From NCBI RefSeq assembly GCF_000283155.1, contig NW_004454181.1, positions 24,173,992-24,237,991 of the forward strand: a stretch of 64,000 nucleotides of DNA, written 5' to 3'. The notes beneath the pieces were generated by a model that saw only the letters and a list, made by a program, of their open reading frames with translations, did not search any database and was not told where the DNA came from. This DNA is from Ceratotherium simum simum. Taxonomy: Eukaryota; Chordata; Mammalia; Perissodactyla; Rhinocerotidae. A program made the position numbers and the translations under genes. Shown here one piece after another: positions 42,401 to 54,194 of the stretch (positions are counted from its first letter, which is position 1; each line of letters begins with the position of its first letter).

Positions 42401-43854
42401 GTATTTTAGTAATTATGGAGAAAGTGTAAAAAGATCAATTTAGGATCAATGCTTGAAAGTTCCCAAGAGATCAATTTATACTCAGTTTAAAAAAGAGCTT
42501 TCTCAGAGTCTACCCTGCATAATGTTGCAATGAATTGTTCTGGAAAATACCACTGGGTGTATTCTACTCAAGATGAAAGTCTCCTTTGGAGGAATATCAT
42601 AATGGGGATTCAGGCAAGAGATGAAAGATTGAACTAGATGTCCTCTAAAATTCTTTCTAGCTTTATCTTCCCGGTAACTTTAAATCCAAATGCAGTCAAG
42701 AGATCTCACTGGAATAAGTTTTTATCATTTATTCAGGCTGTCATCGAGCTAGGCTCTCTCTGCAGTGTGCGTATCCATCATTAGCTATTTTTCTTTTTCC
42801 TACCTAGTCCTCCTTTCTCGACTATGGCTGTTAAACTATATTAAGTGACATCATAATAGCTAAAAAGCATTAGCAACCAGTGAAGAGTAACTGACACCTC
42901 TTGGGAATCCATGAAATGCATGTATTTTATTTGAGGACAATTTGGCTTCGAGTTAAAATATTTGCTAGGTTTCTCTCCCCATTCTTCCTCTAAAATGCTA
43001 GTGTCTTGAAACTGGTCCTTGGTGTCTGAGAATTGCCTTGTTCTACTGCCTAGCCTACCTGTGGTCCTGAAATCCTATTTGCAGCAACCAAATTACTTTC
43101 TCTGAATCCAATTTATACAATGACAGATGGGGGATTCCAAAAGGGAAAGTTTCCATTCATATCCAGCAAATCATCTTTATGGGAAGAAAGTTAGAAGCAA
43201 ACTCGGTGACATACACAGAAATTTAACTTCTGGAAACCATCATCTTCCATATTTTATTTCTCTATAAAGTAGCTGGACCCAGAATAAGTTTGTACCTCAC
43301 TATTTTCAGACATTCAAATTAACCATTAATGAGTGATGATGAATTTACCTTACTAAGTGATATTAAAAAAATGGTTTTCATTTTCTTCCTATCTCCGTCT
43401 TTGAATGTTTGTACCATTCATGTCATGAGCACTACTTGATAAGGACATAATTCAAGAAATTAAAGGCCCAATTTCTGCTTTTTTTTTTTCCCTTTTCCTC
43501 TTTTTGAAAAATTCACGTTTATGGAATTACTTTGGTTCCAACCTATTGCATATATGGAATTTTTAACATAAATGCTACATTATTAGGTCAATTTCCTTAT
43601 CTGTTAGCTTATCTGTTTTGGGTTTTCTTGGTTCTGAAAACCCAAAATGTTGTTTTGGCTGCTATTTCACATGAACATGAAAAAATATCACAAGATTAAT
43701 AATGCCCTGGGAAGAATATAACATAGCAGGCTAGAAGTCTATGGAAACCTCATTCCTGAGAATCGCCCCCCACCCCCAGGCTGTTGAGGGGTGGGAACTG
43801 ATGCGCTGAGAGGGTAAGTGATTTGCAAAAAATTGCATGCAAAGTTGATGACAA
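42401..43854. other. Mostly unassigned DNA
   Basis: GATTGAACTAGATGTCCTCTAAAATTCTTTCTAGCTTTA (about 42628-42666) resembles a CR1/L3 3' end in sense. The remaining 1.4 kb has no named repeat or gene; T-run near 43480-43490. Confidence 0.35.
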
Positions 43855-44110
43855 TAATGATCACAAACTTTATTATGCACTCATGATGTTCCAGTCACTC
43901 TTCTAAATTGTTTTCATTTGTGTACTCATTTAATCCATTTATTCTGTGAGGTTGTTGCTATTATTAGTAAAAGATGAGAAAAAAATGACATATACAGAAG
44001 GTTAAATATTTTGCTGAAGGTTACAAAACTAGTAAGTGATGGAGTTAGGATCTGAACTAGGGCAGAATGGTTCCCAAACCTTGCTATTACACATTGTGCT
44101 ATTCTGCCTT
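43855..44110 (-). repeat. MIRb SINE
   Basis: ATTATGCACTCATGATGTTCCAGTCACTCTTCTAAATTG, CTCATTTAATCCATTTATTCTGTGAGG, AAGGTTACAAAACTAGTAAGTGATGGAGTTAGGATCTGAACTAGGGC form an almost complete antisense copy. Confidence 0.85.
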
Positions 44111-44154
44111 TTTGTCAGAAATACGTGGACTCGTTTTGTGCACAGTCTATAAAT

Positions 44155-44222
44155 TTCTGCATATATATAGAGAAGGAGAAATACATACACGTATACACAT
44201 ACATATATCCTACATGTATATT
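44155..44222. repeat. Imperfect (TA/CA)n microsatellite
   Basis: ATATATATAG, ACATACACGTATACACATACATATATCC. Short and interrupted. Confidence 0.7.
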
Positions 44223-44644
44223 GTTCTCTTTCATTTGCAAAGCTCTGCCTCTAAACGGGGAAAGGATGACTAACAGTTCCTTCTGGTTGGTTGATTATCA
44301 TAATACAAATTCCTACAAATGGAAAACCATTGCCCTAGCTAATCTTAACATCCCCACATCAGTAGCTATTTCAAGAAAATGCAATTCCCATCTGTTATAG
44401 AAACATATTCGGTGACAGCACCCATCTCCTTATCCTAGTACCATTCCAATGCAGTGCAATGGTGAACACAGCATGATTTTCTTTGTTAATTCTGGAAAGC
44501 TCTCTCCGAGCCAAAACATGCGAGGGGACTCAGTGACTTCTTGGTTGTAATCTACAAAATAACAACTATTACCTTTCTCTCTCCTTTTGAATTCACCTAA
44601 ATGATCAGACATATGTAACAATCAAACCTTTTGGTTTTATGTGC

Positions 44645-45170
44645 TTTTCTCAGAGTATAATGGACATCTGTTACTTTTTTGCTCAGCATGTTTTTCCTCT
44701 GGGGAAAGAGTCTACGCCCACCTGGTGGAATTGTCATTCACATGGTCCTGCCTTGCTTGTGACAGGGAGGGGCTCATGATTCAGGCTGGCCAATCAGTGT
44801 GTTCCACCTGTCTGGATGTTGAGATTGTTTCAGGGATGGGTGCATGACCAAAAGTGGGACAGAGTTTTCCCTTAGACTTCTGCACAAACCTTTGAGGAAG
44901 AAGAACTTTCCTCTCTTGAAGATTTCTAGGTATGAGGGTAGCATAAGTCTGGGATTGCTAAGGGCCATTGCTGGCATGTGAAATAAGTCTGCCTGAGAAT
45001 TAAGCCAAAAAAGAAAACAAATAGATCCAAGCAAGAGAGTGAAGAGATATAAAACCTTAAACTCTTGAACTGAGCCACAATTGAAGCTAGGATCTAATTT
45101 GGGGTTTTCAATTGTGCAAACTTCAGCAAAAGGAGAGTGTCTGTCACTTGCAAGCAAGAGTCCTAACACT
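44645..45170 (+). repeat. LTR-like dispersed repeat
   Basis: CAGGCTGGCCAATCAGTGTGTTCC (CCAAT motif), GCTAAGGGCCATTGCTGGCATGTG, GAGAATTAAGCCAAAAAAG and terminal GTCTGTCACTTGCAAGCAAGAGTCCTAAC follow a common mammalian LTR-like consensus whose end is 'tctgtcacttgcaaccaagagtcctgacta'. Family not named; boundaries approximate. Confidence 0.5.
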
Positions 45171-45179
45171 GTACACGGA

Positions 45180-45720
45180 CTCCTAGCACCTGCGAATTAG
45201 AAAGGATCTTAATGATCTAATCTCCCACCTGGTAAGGAATTCCATGTGTCGCACTTCTGTCGTTGGTTACCTAGGTTCTGTCTCTGCTTGAATTCTTCTA
45301 GTCACAGGAGGTTTGTTGTTACACTTGGCAGTTCATTCCACCATTGGCCAATTATAGTTTCTGGACAATTTATTTTTCCTAATATCAAACAAGTTGCCCT
45401 CTTAAACCTTCCCTTCACTAATCTCAATGATGTTCTCTGGAGCTTCACAGAAAAATCAACTTCCTTTTTAAAATATTCGAAGACAGTTATCTTGTCTCAT
45501 TTCTTTCAAACATTCCTTCAACTTTATTCACAAATTACCAAACTGCTCTGCTCTTCACCCTGCCCATATCAAGGTTCAGAAATATGAACCCCTGAAACTT
45601 CCATTCAGTCATCTCAGAAGCTACCCGGGGAAGGTCAAAGAGGCTGTTTTTCAGCCCTACACCCCCTTTAGCTGTGTTTTTCTTTATGTTTCTGCATACT
45701 CCTTCATTTGAAAAAAAGAA
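45180..45720 (-). repeat. L3/CR1-like LINE relic
   Basis: AGAAAGGATCTTAATGATCTAATCTCCCACC, CTTGGCAGTTCATTCCACC, AAATATTCGAAGACAGTTATCTTGTCTCATTTC and AACATTCCTTCAACTTTATTCACAAA keep the CR1 antisense order ('caaatacttgaagacagctatcatgtccc'). Confidence 0.6.
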
Positions 45721-45934
45721 TTGGACAGTCACTGTACTTGTTGGTTTTCAGCCTTCTTAAACTATTCCTTAATGCCAGAAGTAATCAGAGTATGAAAAAG
45801 ACCTTTCTGGATGAAAGTTGATTTTCTCAAAGTTCATTTAAATTATCCTTGGTCATGATACAGGCGTTATGCTTTCACTGAGGAAGCCTGAACAGCTTTC
45901 ACCTCTGGGAAGCTCAGAATCCACTGAGATCTTT

Positions 45935-46233
45935 ATTTATTTATTTTTTTTTTGGTGAGGAAGATCAGCTAACATCCATGCTAATCCTCCTCTTTTTGCT
46001 GAGGAAGACCAGCCCTGAGCTAAGATCTATTGCCAATCCTCCTCCTTTTTTTCTCCCCAAAGCCCCAGTAGACAGTTGTATGTCATAGTTGCACATCCTT
46101 CTAGTTGCTGTATGTGGGACGCGGCCTCAGCATGGCCAGAGAAGCAGTGCGTCGGTGGGCGCCCAGGGTCCAAACCAGGGGCCACCAGTAGCGGAGCGCA
46201 CGCGCTTAACCACTAAGCCACGGGGCTGGCCCC
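45935..46233 (-). mobile_element. ERE SINE, antisense, long-body subtype, 14-bp TSD
   Basis: CCACTGAGATCTTT is identical at 45921-45934 and 46234-46247. T-rich tail, two modules, then CCCCAAAGCCCCAGTAGACAG and CTTCTAGTTGCTGTATGTGGGACGCGGCC (segment absent from the 9071, 22511 and 24834 copies). The tRNA part is partly decayed (GGGTCCAAACC) and ends GGGGCTGGCCCC. Confidence 0.95.
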
Positions 46234-46247
46234 CCACTGAGATCTTT

Positions 46248-46624
46248 TATTGTATAAACAGCTGCCAAGCCTAAATATTTATGTGTTTCCAATTAAAATA
46301 CCGATACTAATGATGAGAACAAGAAATGGATTAATCTTTGGATTTGAGGGTTTTAAGTACATTTTCTTGCTAACATCAATATGCTTTATGTAAAATTAAA
46401 TTATAATTTTGTTTTCAAAAAAGTCACAAGTGTAACCTCTATAATAAGAAGTCAATTAATTTGGAGATGCTTAAAGAGAAACCTTAATAAACTGCCTCAT
46501 TCATTACCTCTACTTCTACGCCCTGAGGGAATCATTGGGAACAGTCTGATTTATATTCTCTCACACAAATCTATAGACTCACAAATAGATATACATATAT
46601 CAATTTACTTTTGTGAGTGTCTTT
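46248..46624. other. Unassigned AT-rich DNA
   Basis: No gene or named repeat seen. A 104-codon frame (46381-46695) runs into the following L2 and is not a gene. Confidence 0.35.
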
Positions 46625-47545
46625 TAAAGATATGTTTATTCATGGATTCCACAAATGCTTTTGGAGTATTAATGATGCACCACGTACTATTCTAAGCACT
46701 GGGGATACAGAGTGAACAGAACCAACGGAACCCTGGCCTTCATGGGGCTTAGTTTCTAATGATGGGGAGAGAGACAATACACAATATAATTGGGTAAAAT
46801 CCACGAGATTATTAGAGAGTGGCACACTTTAAGGAGAAAATTAAGTAAGGGGGGATTAGAAGTATTGGGGGTTCTGTTTTAGTTGGTGTAACCAATCAGG
46901 ACTTTTTGTGAAGATCTAGTCATATTTGGGGAAAGGGAAGAGTCAATACCAAGTCCCTGGGACAGGAGTGTCCTTGTATGTTCAAGGAACAACAAGGTGC
47001 CCATCTCTGCTGGAGTAAAGTGACTGAGGGACAGAGTAGAAGGGGTTGAGGTTAGAGTAACAATGGGGCTCAGTTCCTGTAGGGCTTTAAAAGTCTTTGT
47101 AGCAACTTTGGATTTTACTCTGAAAGAAACTGAATGATTTTCATCCAGGGGATAACATGCCCTGATTTACATTTAACAGGATTGCTCTGGCTGCTGTGCT
47201 GAGAGTAGACTGAAGAGTGACAAGAGAGAAGTAGGAGCCCAGTTGGAAGGCTATTGTAATAATCTAGGAGAAAGATGATGGGCAAGATGGTGGAAGTGGG
47301 TGTGGCATGAAGTGATAGAATTCTGGATATATTTTCAAGGTTGAGTTCCTGGACCAGATAATGAAGTATAAGCCAAAATGCGGAGCCAAGGATGATACCA
47401 AGACTTTTATCCTAAAAACTAGAAGAAGAGTTGCCATAAATTCAGACGAGACAGACTGCAAAATGAACAGCTATTTTCAAAAGAGAAACCAGGAGTTAAA
47501 TTTTGAGGGACATTTAAGCATGACATGCCAATTAGACATTACCTT
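46625..47545 (-). repeat. Long L2 LINE segment
   Basis: About 920 bases of antisense L2: TACTATTCTAAGCACTGGGGATACAGAGTG, GGCCTTCATGGGGCTTAGTTTCTA, AAAGTCTTTGTAGCAACTTTGGATTTTACTCTG, AGGATTGCTCTGGCTGCTGTG, GGCTATTGTAATAATCTAGGAGAAAGATGATGG and GGATATATTTTCAAGG appear in collinear order. Reading frames are destroyed. The longest L2 relic in the window. Confidence 0.87.
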
Positions 47546-47574
47546 ACTAGGTGTATAACATTTCTTAATGTGAT

Positions 47575-47660
47575 TAATCTAACCATTCCTTCGTTGCCGA
47601 AATTCAGGTTATCCTACTTTTGCAAGTATAAACATCACTGCAATTTTTCTAGGGCTGAAT
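47575..47660 (-). repeat. L1ME 3' UTR, part 1
   Basis: CTAACCATTCCTTCGTTGCCGAAATTCAGGTTATCC, then TATAAACATCACTGCAATTTTTCTAGGGCTGAATTC, is the antisense L1ME end, broken by an L2 fragment. Confidence 0.6.
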
Positions 47661-47664
47661 TCTT

Positions 47665-47922
47665 GTAGGTCAATTCTCAGCTGAAATGTCACCCATTCAG
47701 AGAGTCTTTCTTGATCACCCATTTTAAAGTTACAAGTTATCACGTTGCACCATTTAGAGTCTCTACATAACATTTATCTCTGCCTCATATTTTTCCTTAC
47801 ATATTTATTATCCATCTCTGTCCCTTAGAATGTAAGCTTTGTAAGACCAGAGCCTTTGTCTGTCTTTCATGATTGGCACAGAGTAGGTATTCAATAAATA
47901 TTTGTTGAAAGATTAAACACTA
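47665..47922 (+). repeat. L2 LINE 3' end within an L1ME
   Basis: AGCTGAAATGTCACCCATTCAGAGAGTCTTTCTTGATCACCC, CTTAGAATGTAAGCTTTGTAAGACCAGAGCC, GGCACAGAGTAGGTATTCAATAAATATTTGTTGAAAG is a clean sense L2 tail. Confidence 0.88.
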
Positions 47923-48140
47923 TGAATGTATGCAGAATCTCATGTACTGACACTTTTGTCTTTATAGCATGGATTTTCCAAAAGTGGTATTGCTGTATCA
48001 AATTATATTTTTAATTGTAGTGATATAGCCAGATGAATTTCCTAAAAGGTTATAGCAACCCGTTTTCCCACCAACGATGTATGAAAGCAATCATTTCCCT
48101 GCAACAGTTGAAGAACTGGATGATTTTATCTGTTGATGTT
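47923..48140 (-). repeat. L1ME 3' UTR, part 2
   Basis: GGATTTTCCAAAAGTGGTATTGCTGTATCAAAT, then CCCGTTTTCCCACCAACGATGTATGA, continues the antisense L1ME after the L2. Confidence 0.7.
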
Positions 48141-48815
48141 TTGCTTCAGAATTGCTTTCTTATTTGTCAATCCTTCTGCTTCTAATGGCTCCAAGTAGCT
48201 TAAGTAATTCACATACAGTTAATGAACTCCTATATAAGGCAGCAAACAAATTTGTCTATGTCTCTTTGAGATTGTCTTAAAGACAGTATTCACTTTTAAC
48301 TTCTAGGATTGTTTGATATTGTGAGTATAGGTGGTTTATCAAGGATATGTTTAACTCTTCATCCTCTTTCTCTTTAGTGCTTGGAAACTTGAAACCACTA
48401 AGAGAATTAGACTTTTCCCATTAAAACACCTGATGGGTTTTTCAGAGAGATTTATGAGAGGAAGTTCTGTGAATCCATATTTTAAAATGCGTGCATGTTG
48501 GATCATTCTAGGAGAGGGATGTGAATAAGGGCATAATTAGTGTAATAAATGTTGAGTCCATGTTGAAAATAATTTATTTCTGTGTAAAATCTATGAGGCT
48601 ATGAAGCCTTCTAGCTCAAACGGATTATTTACATCTCCATTCAGGAGAGGTAGACATTGATTCTCCCCCTCCCCCCAGCAGTCTTTTCAGGATCTTAACC
48701 CACATCATCCATCTGTGAGGAAGCTTTTCTGTTGTTCCTTGACTGCTATTGGCCTTTCATTTTTTGGTTTGAATCTCTAAGTTCCACCCAGCTGTGATAT
48801 TTTCTTCCCACTCTA
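48141..48815. other. Unassigned DNA
   Basis: No gene or named repeat recognised. Confidence 0.35.
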
Positions 48816-48819
48816 GGAG

Positions 48820-48955
48820 TCAAGATTTGTTTAAAGTAAAAGTACATGAAGTCTGAGACTCTGCGTTCAGATACTTCTCCTGCTCTGACTTTCTGTGTGA
48901 AGTTAACCAAGCTGCACAATCCCATTGTTCCAATTTTTCCAGCGTAAACATATTG
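48820..48955 (+). repeat. MIR SINE fragment
   Basis: GTACATGAAGTCTGAGACTCTGCGTTCAGATACTTC, then CTGACTTTCTGTGTGAAGTTAACCAAGC, is a diverged sense MIR. Confidence 0.6.
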
Positions 48956-49127
48956 GGTGCAGTAATGTCTGTCAGCTAGACAGATGGACTTGCAGTGTTA
49001 AAGTCATAATACCCAAAAAAATCCCATCATCTGGGCAGAAAGATAGTGTTATATAAAAATCTTCTTGCTGACAAATCAGGTCAGCAACAGCATTTGTTGA
49101 ACTCCTGAAAACAGACACTGTTAAGGT

Positions 49128-49440
49128 CTGTCCCCAATCTCTCATCCATAATTCCAAATCCGAAAACCTCTAAAAACAGCAAGACCTGATCTGAACTTAT
49201 CTGGTGGTTAACCCGACCTGAAATGACTTGAGGTTATTTGTTATCTTTATTCCATTTAAAATGAATAGTTATACATTTCCCTGTGGAGATATTAATGTAC
49301 ACAGTTATGAGGAGATCCCACTGGAGGTGATAAGTAATACAAGGTTTATGTAGTATATTACCTTTCAAAATCCAAAATAATTGGAATTCTGAAACCCAGG
49401 GGTTTGGCATAAAAGCTTGTGGACCTATAGGTAAGTCTAT
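49128..49440. repeat. Possible Tigger-type DNA transposon relic
   Basis: AATTCCAAATCCGAAAACCTC at one side and ATCCAAAATAATTGGAATTCTGAAACCC at the other are imperfectly inverted, with 'ccgaaat'-style ends as in Tigger-related MITEs. The interior is AT-rich without transposase. Assignment tentative. Confidence 0.4.
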
Positions 49441-49499
49441 ATGTATATTGACTGCATAAACAATTACAATATCTCATAGATATAGAAATATAGAGATAA

Positions 49500-49739
49500 T
49501 TAAAGTCTTTAACAGCAATATCATTTCAGTAGTGAAGGAGGTAAAGGAGTTAAGGTCTGCAAAAGTCTTTTCGTTGACCAGGATAATAAAAAGCAAAGGT
49601 AATTTCTGGGGTAACCACACAAAGAATAGAAAATGTGTATAAATTTCAAACTAAAGAAGCAAAAATTAAATATAAAAAAATCCTTAACAAATCCACAACA
49701 AGGCAGAAAAAAGGAGAGTAAAAGGAACATAGAACAAAC
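49500..49739 (+). repeat. Probable upstream part of the same LINE-1
   Basis: A-rich sense sequence leading without a visible break into the ORF2 relic, possibly the inter-ORF region or ORF2 5' end. It lacks clear motifs, so placement is inferred from continuity. Confidence 0.4.
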
Positions 49740-52700
49740 AAGAAAATGTAAAACACATAGAAATATACGTTAATTTAATGAGACTAAATGCTCCATGTAG
49801 AAGTAAAAACAGTTATAAATTTTATAATATTATAAAAAATTAATTAAAAAAGACAAAACAAAAACTCATTTGGTATTTCTCCAAAAACTCAAGAGACACA
49901 TTCTACACATAAAGATATAGAAATGTTGAAAATAAAAAGAAAAGAAAATATATTGCATGCAAACACTCACCAAAGGACTGCTAGTGTGGTTATACTAATA
50001 ACAGAAATATTAGACCTAAAGGCAAAAAGATTTACTAGAAATAAGGAAGGTCATTTCATAATGCAAAAGGTTTAATTCATCAGGAAGACATAACAATTCT
50101 AAATTTCTATGCACATAATAACATTCTCAAAATATATAAAGCAAAAATAGAAATGTAAGGAGATACAGACAAATTTCCCAAACTAATAGGACAGTTTTAA
50201 TACATATCTCTTGGTAACTGATAGAATAATCAAATAAAACATCAGTAAGGATCTAGAAAATTTGAACAATATCATTAAATAAGTTGACCTAGTGGACATA
50301 AATAGGACATTAAGTCCTATAACTGCGGAACATATATTCTTTTCAAGCACATGTAGAATATTTATAAAAATTGATCATATATTGGGTAAAAAGCAAGTTT
50401 GAATAAATTACAAATGTTTGAAATTATTTAGAGCATTTTCTGTTTAGAGCATCCCCAATGCAATTATTCTAATAATCAATAAGTCATATATTTATATACT
50501 AAGAAATATACTTCTAAATAGCCTTTTGGTTAAAGAAAAAATCATAATGAATATTGAAATATATTTGAACCAAATAGCAAGGAAAATACTACACATCAAA
50601 AATTGTGAGATACAGCTAAAATGTGATTAGAGGGAAATTCATAGTTGTAAGTGTACATAGTAGAGGTTAAGAAAGCCTGAAAATTAGAAAGCTAAGCATT
50701 CACATAATGAAGTTAGAAAAAAGAGTAGCAAAATAAACACAAAGAAAGAAGAGAGGATAATAGCAGAAATTAATAAAAAAAAGATTGCAAATATGCAGTA
50801 GAGAGAATCAATAAAGCCATACATTGTTTCTTTGAAATACTTCTTAAGTTGATAAACCATTGGTGAGACTGATCAAAAAAGGGACAAGATACAAATAACT
50901 AATAATCATGAATATATAACATCACTTTCAATCCTGAAATTATTAACAGAATAATGAGTTACTATAAAGCATTTTATACCACTAAATTAAAAATATAAAT
51001 AAATCTTTCAAAATTGATCCAGGAAAAAAGAAAGCTGAATAATTCTGTACTTGTTAAAGTGATTAAATCTGTAATTAAAATCTTTCTACAAAGTAAAATC
51101 CAAGCTGAAATGACTTTACTGGAGAATTCTTCCAAACATTTCAGGAGAAAAGTAACTTTAATCTTAAGTAAACTCTTTTAATGAATAGAAAAAAGGATAT
51201 ACTCCTCAACCACTTTATTAAACTAGCAAGGGTTTTAGGAGGAATTCAAGTTACAGATCAATCTCACTGAAGAACATATATATATATAAATTCTAAATTA
51301 AACATAATAATAAATGGAATCCAGCAATATATATAAAAATTAATACAAACATGACCAAGTTGGATTTATTTCAGTAATGCCACATTATTTATCCATAAAA
51401 ATTAATCAGTGTAATTCATCACATTAACGATACAGAGAAAAATTATATGATCATATCAATGATTAGGAGAAAATCTTTGATACAATTTAACATCTTATCA
51501 GGATAAAAATTCATAGTGAACTAGGAACAGAGATTATGTTCTTAATCTGATAAATCCATAATAAATATTATACTTAATGGTGAAATGTTGGAAATTTTTC
51601 TTTGATGTTGGGAGCAATGCAAGCATTCCCAATATTACCACTTCTACTTAACATTGCACCTGGTATCCTAGCCAGTACATTAAGGCAAGAAAGAAAAGTA
51701 AAAGACGCAAGGATTAGAAATAAATAACTAACTGCCATCATTTATGGATTATTTAATCACATATGTAGGCAGTCTAAAATAATTTGCATAGAAATTATTA
51801 GAAATAATAAAAGGAATTCAGAATTGTATCCAATTTTGCTAAATACAAAAATCAATGTACAAAAACTGATTGTCATTTTATTTACCAGCATTTAACACTG
51901 GGAAAACACAATTTAAAAAAAAGACACCATTTAAAATAATTTTGAAAAAATAAAGTACCTAAGGTCAAATCTAATAAGAGATGTTCCAAATCTCTGCATA
52001 GATAATAGTGGGATGTTATTAAGAAAATTTAATGAAGAGCTAAATAAATGGAGGGATATACCATAAGCATGGATTGGAAAACCTACTGTGTCAAAAATAT
52101 GAATTATCTCCAAAATGTTTTGTAGATTCAGTGAAATTCCAAACAAAATTCTAATAGTTTTTATATGTGCATGCATATATGTGCAGCTTGACAACTTTAT
52201 TGTAAAATATATATGGAAATGCAAATGGCCAAGAATATCCAAGGTAATTTTATAGAAGAACAAGATAGGAAGATGTATTGTGTCAGATATAAGACATTTA
52301 AAAAACCAACAATAATTAAGACAGTGTTGTGTTGACATAGAATAGACAAACCAGAGTACCAGAGGAGAGATATATACATATGTGGCTACTTGGTTTAATA
52401 TGCAAAATGGGGTGGAGAGGATGATGTTTTTAATAAAAGAGGCTAGGACAATTTTAGCCACTTAGTTAAAAAACGAAAAACAAACGATCTCTAATTCTCA
52501 GCATAGATAAATGTCAATTTCAGATGGGTTGTTGATCTAATTGTAAAGGGTAAAACAAAAGAAATTTTATAAGATACAGAGGGCAATATCTTCATCTTCT
52601 TGTATTTGGCAAATTTTTTCTTAAGGAGGAGACAATAAGCACTATCCTAAAGAAAATGATTGAAATTTGACTACACCAAAATTAGGAACATCTATATACT

Positions 52701-53225
52701 AAATGATACTATTAAGAGAAGGAAAAATCAAATCATAGAATGGGAGAAGATATTTTAAACATATTAACTGATAAAGGACTTGCCAGGATGTAAAAATAAC
52801 TCGTACATTTCCATAAGAAAACAATAGAAAACCCAATAGAAAATGGCAAAGACCACGAACAGGCATTTCACAAAAGAGTAAAGCCAAATGGTCAGTATGA
52901 ACATATGAAGTGCTTAATTTCATGAGTAATTGGAGAAACGCAAACTAAAAGCAGGATGAAATGCCACCTACTTTTGCCAACATGACTAAAATGAACGATT
53001 CTGACAATAGTAGGTGTCAACAAGAATGGAGAGCAACAGTAACACTTATTTACTGTTGGTTAGAGTATGAAGTGGAACAACTACTGGGAAGTAATTTGGA
53101 CATTATCTATTAAAGTTGAAAATACACGTATCCTGTGACTCAACAATCTCACTTGTTATATAGGAAAGTATCTTGAGGAGATGGTAGGCTCCTAGTACAT
53201 TATCAAGCATGCTATCCAAAAACTC
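49740..53225 (+). pseudogene. Dead LINE-1 ORF2 (endonuclease-reverse transcriptase)
   Basis: Sense L1 ORF2 relic. In order: the endonuclease motif QETH (codons at 49890-49901), a block translating to HQEDITILN (about 50080-50115), a Gly-His-Lys-Ser-Ser-like segment before 50400, and the RT region with PLLLNIAPGILAS (from 51638). At the catalytic FADD position it reads F-M-D-Y (51741-51752), so the second aspartate is lost. A later thumb/C-terminal part contains WKCKWPRIS (about 52214-52240). Numerous stops and frameshifts make it non-functional. Intact L1 ORF2 is about 1275 codons; 5' UTR and ORF1 are absent. Confidence 0.88.
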
Positions 53226-53875
53226 ATGCAACACAAAGATTCACAGACCAAATTAAAAGGCTGAAATTACGTGGCCAATTGATTCAATTTAAAACACATT
53301 AGCAAGGAGAAATACAAGGAATAAGCAGGAGGGAAGCACCATACTTTCTGAATTCTGTGTTATGCAATGCTCATGTGTTCTCTCTCCCTCTCTCCCCTGC
53401 ATCACCCTTTCCTGCTTAATTACAAGAACCAGAGTTGAGTTTAAACAAGGAAGCCCAACAGAGGGAAGGTGCCTGTCTCCAAAACACAATTGCTCTATTG
53501 GGAAAGTATAGAGGCAAATATGCCTGCACACAGCTGGAGCTCATCCAATTAGCCTGAGGCGAAAACATGAAGTTTATGTTTTCTTGGGCAGAGGAAACAT
53601 GGAGCCAGAATGGAACCATAATGGGTGTCACCAATGGGTAAGTGATTTAAGACTCTATGAATATTGAGTTCCTAATGTGCATATACATATTTAGTGTATC
53701 ATGAATATCTTGTGCTTTCTGTGCCTTGCAAATATTTAGCACCTACTTGGTCCTTTCATCTTTTGCTATCAATGTTTAGCACACATTTTGCCTTATTTTG
53801 TCTAGAGTTAATATGCCTCACAAGCTACTCACTTCTAAACTTATTTGTTTTTCTTATTTTCCAGAGCAGAATCAA
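53226..53875. other. Foreign block interrupting the LINE-1 3' end
   Basis: About 650 bases separate the ORF2 end from recognisable L1 3' sequence. It has CTCTCTCCCTCTCTCCCC, a CCTGCACACAGCTGGAGC segment and otherwise different base composition. No family recognised. Probably a later insertion. Confidence 0.4.
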
Positions 53876-54190
53876 ATATTCTTAAATAATACAGAAAAAA
53901 TACATTGCACTATTTCAAGGTATATACCACAGAAATGCATGCTTATATGCATCAGAAGAGAAGTAATGAAAACACTCACAGCAGATGTAAATTAACCATA
54001 GCTTGGTTAGGTAAATTGCAATTTATAAAATGGTATACTACACAGCAGTGAAAATGAATGACTGATAGCTGTAGGTAACAGCATGGATAAATCTTAAAAA
54101 ATCTAATGTGAGAGAAAGAAACCATACCCAAAATAATAAAAGTGTTATATTTCCATTTATATTAAGTTCAAAAAAGAGTCAAAATGAAAC
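53876..54190 (+). repeat. LINE-1 3' end (continuation)
   Basis: ATTTATAAAATGGTATACTACACAGCAGTGAAAATGAATGACTGATAGC, then GCATGGATAAATCTTAAAAAATCTAATGTGAGAGAAAGAAACC, is the sense L1 terminal coding region ('aatactatgcagccattaaaaagaatga...'). Confidence 0.82.
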
Positions 54191-54194
54191 TCTA

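Noticed and set aside
51931..52461. 176-codon minus-strand open frame, the longest in the window
   Set aside because: It lies wholly antisense to the sense LINE-1 ORF2 relic. AT-rich L1 sequence often leaves long antisense frames, and the translation shows only low-complexity hydrophobic composition.
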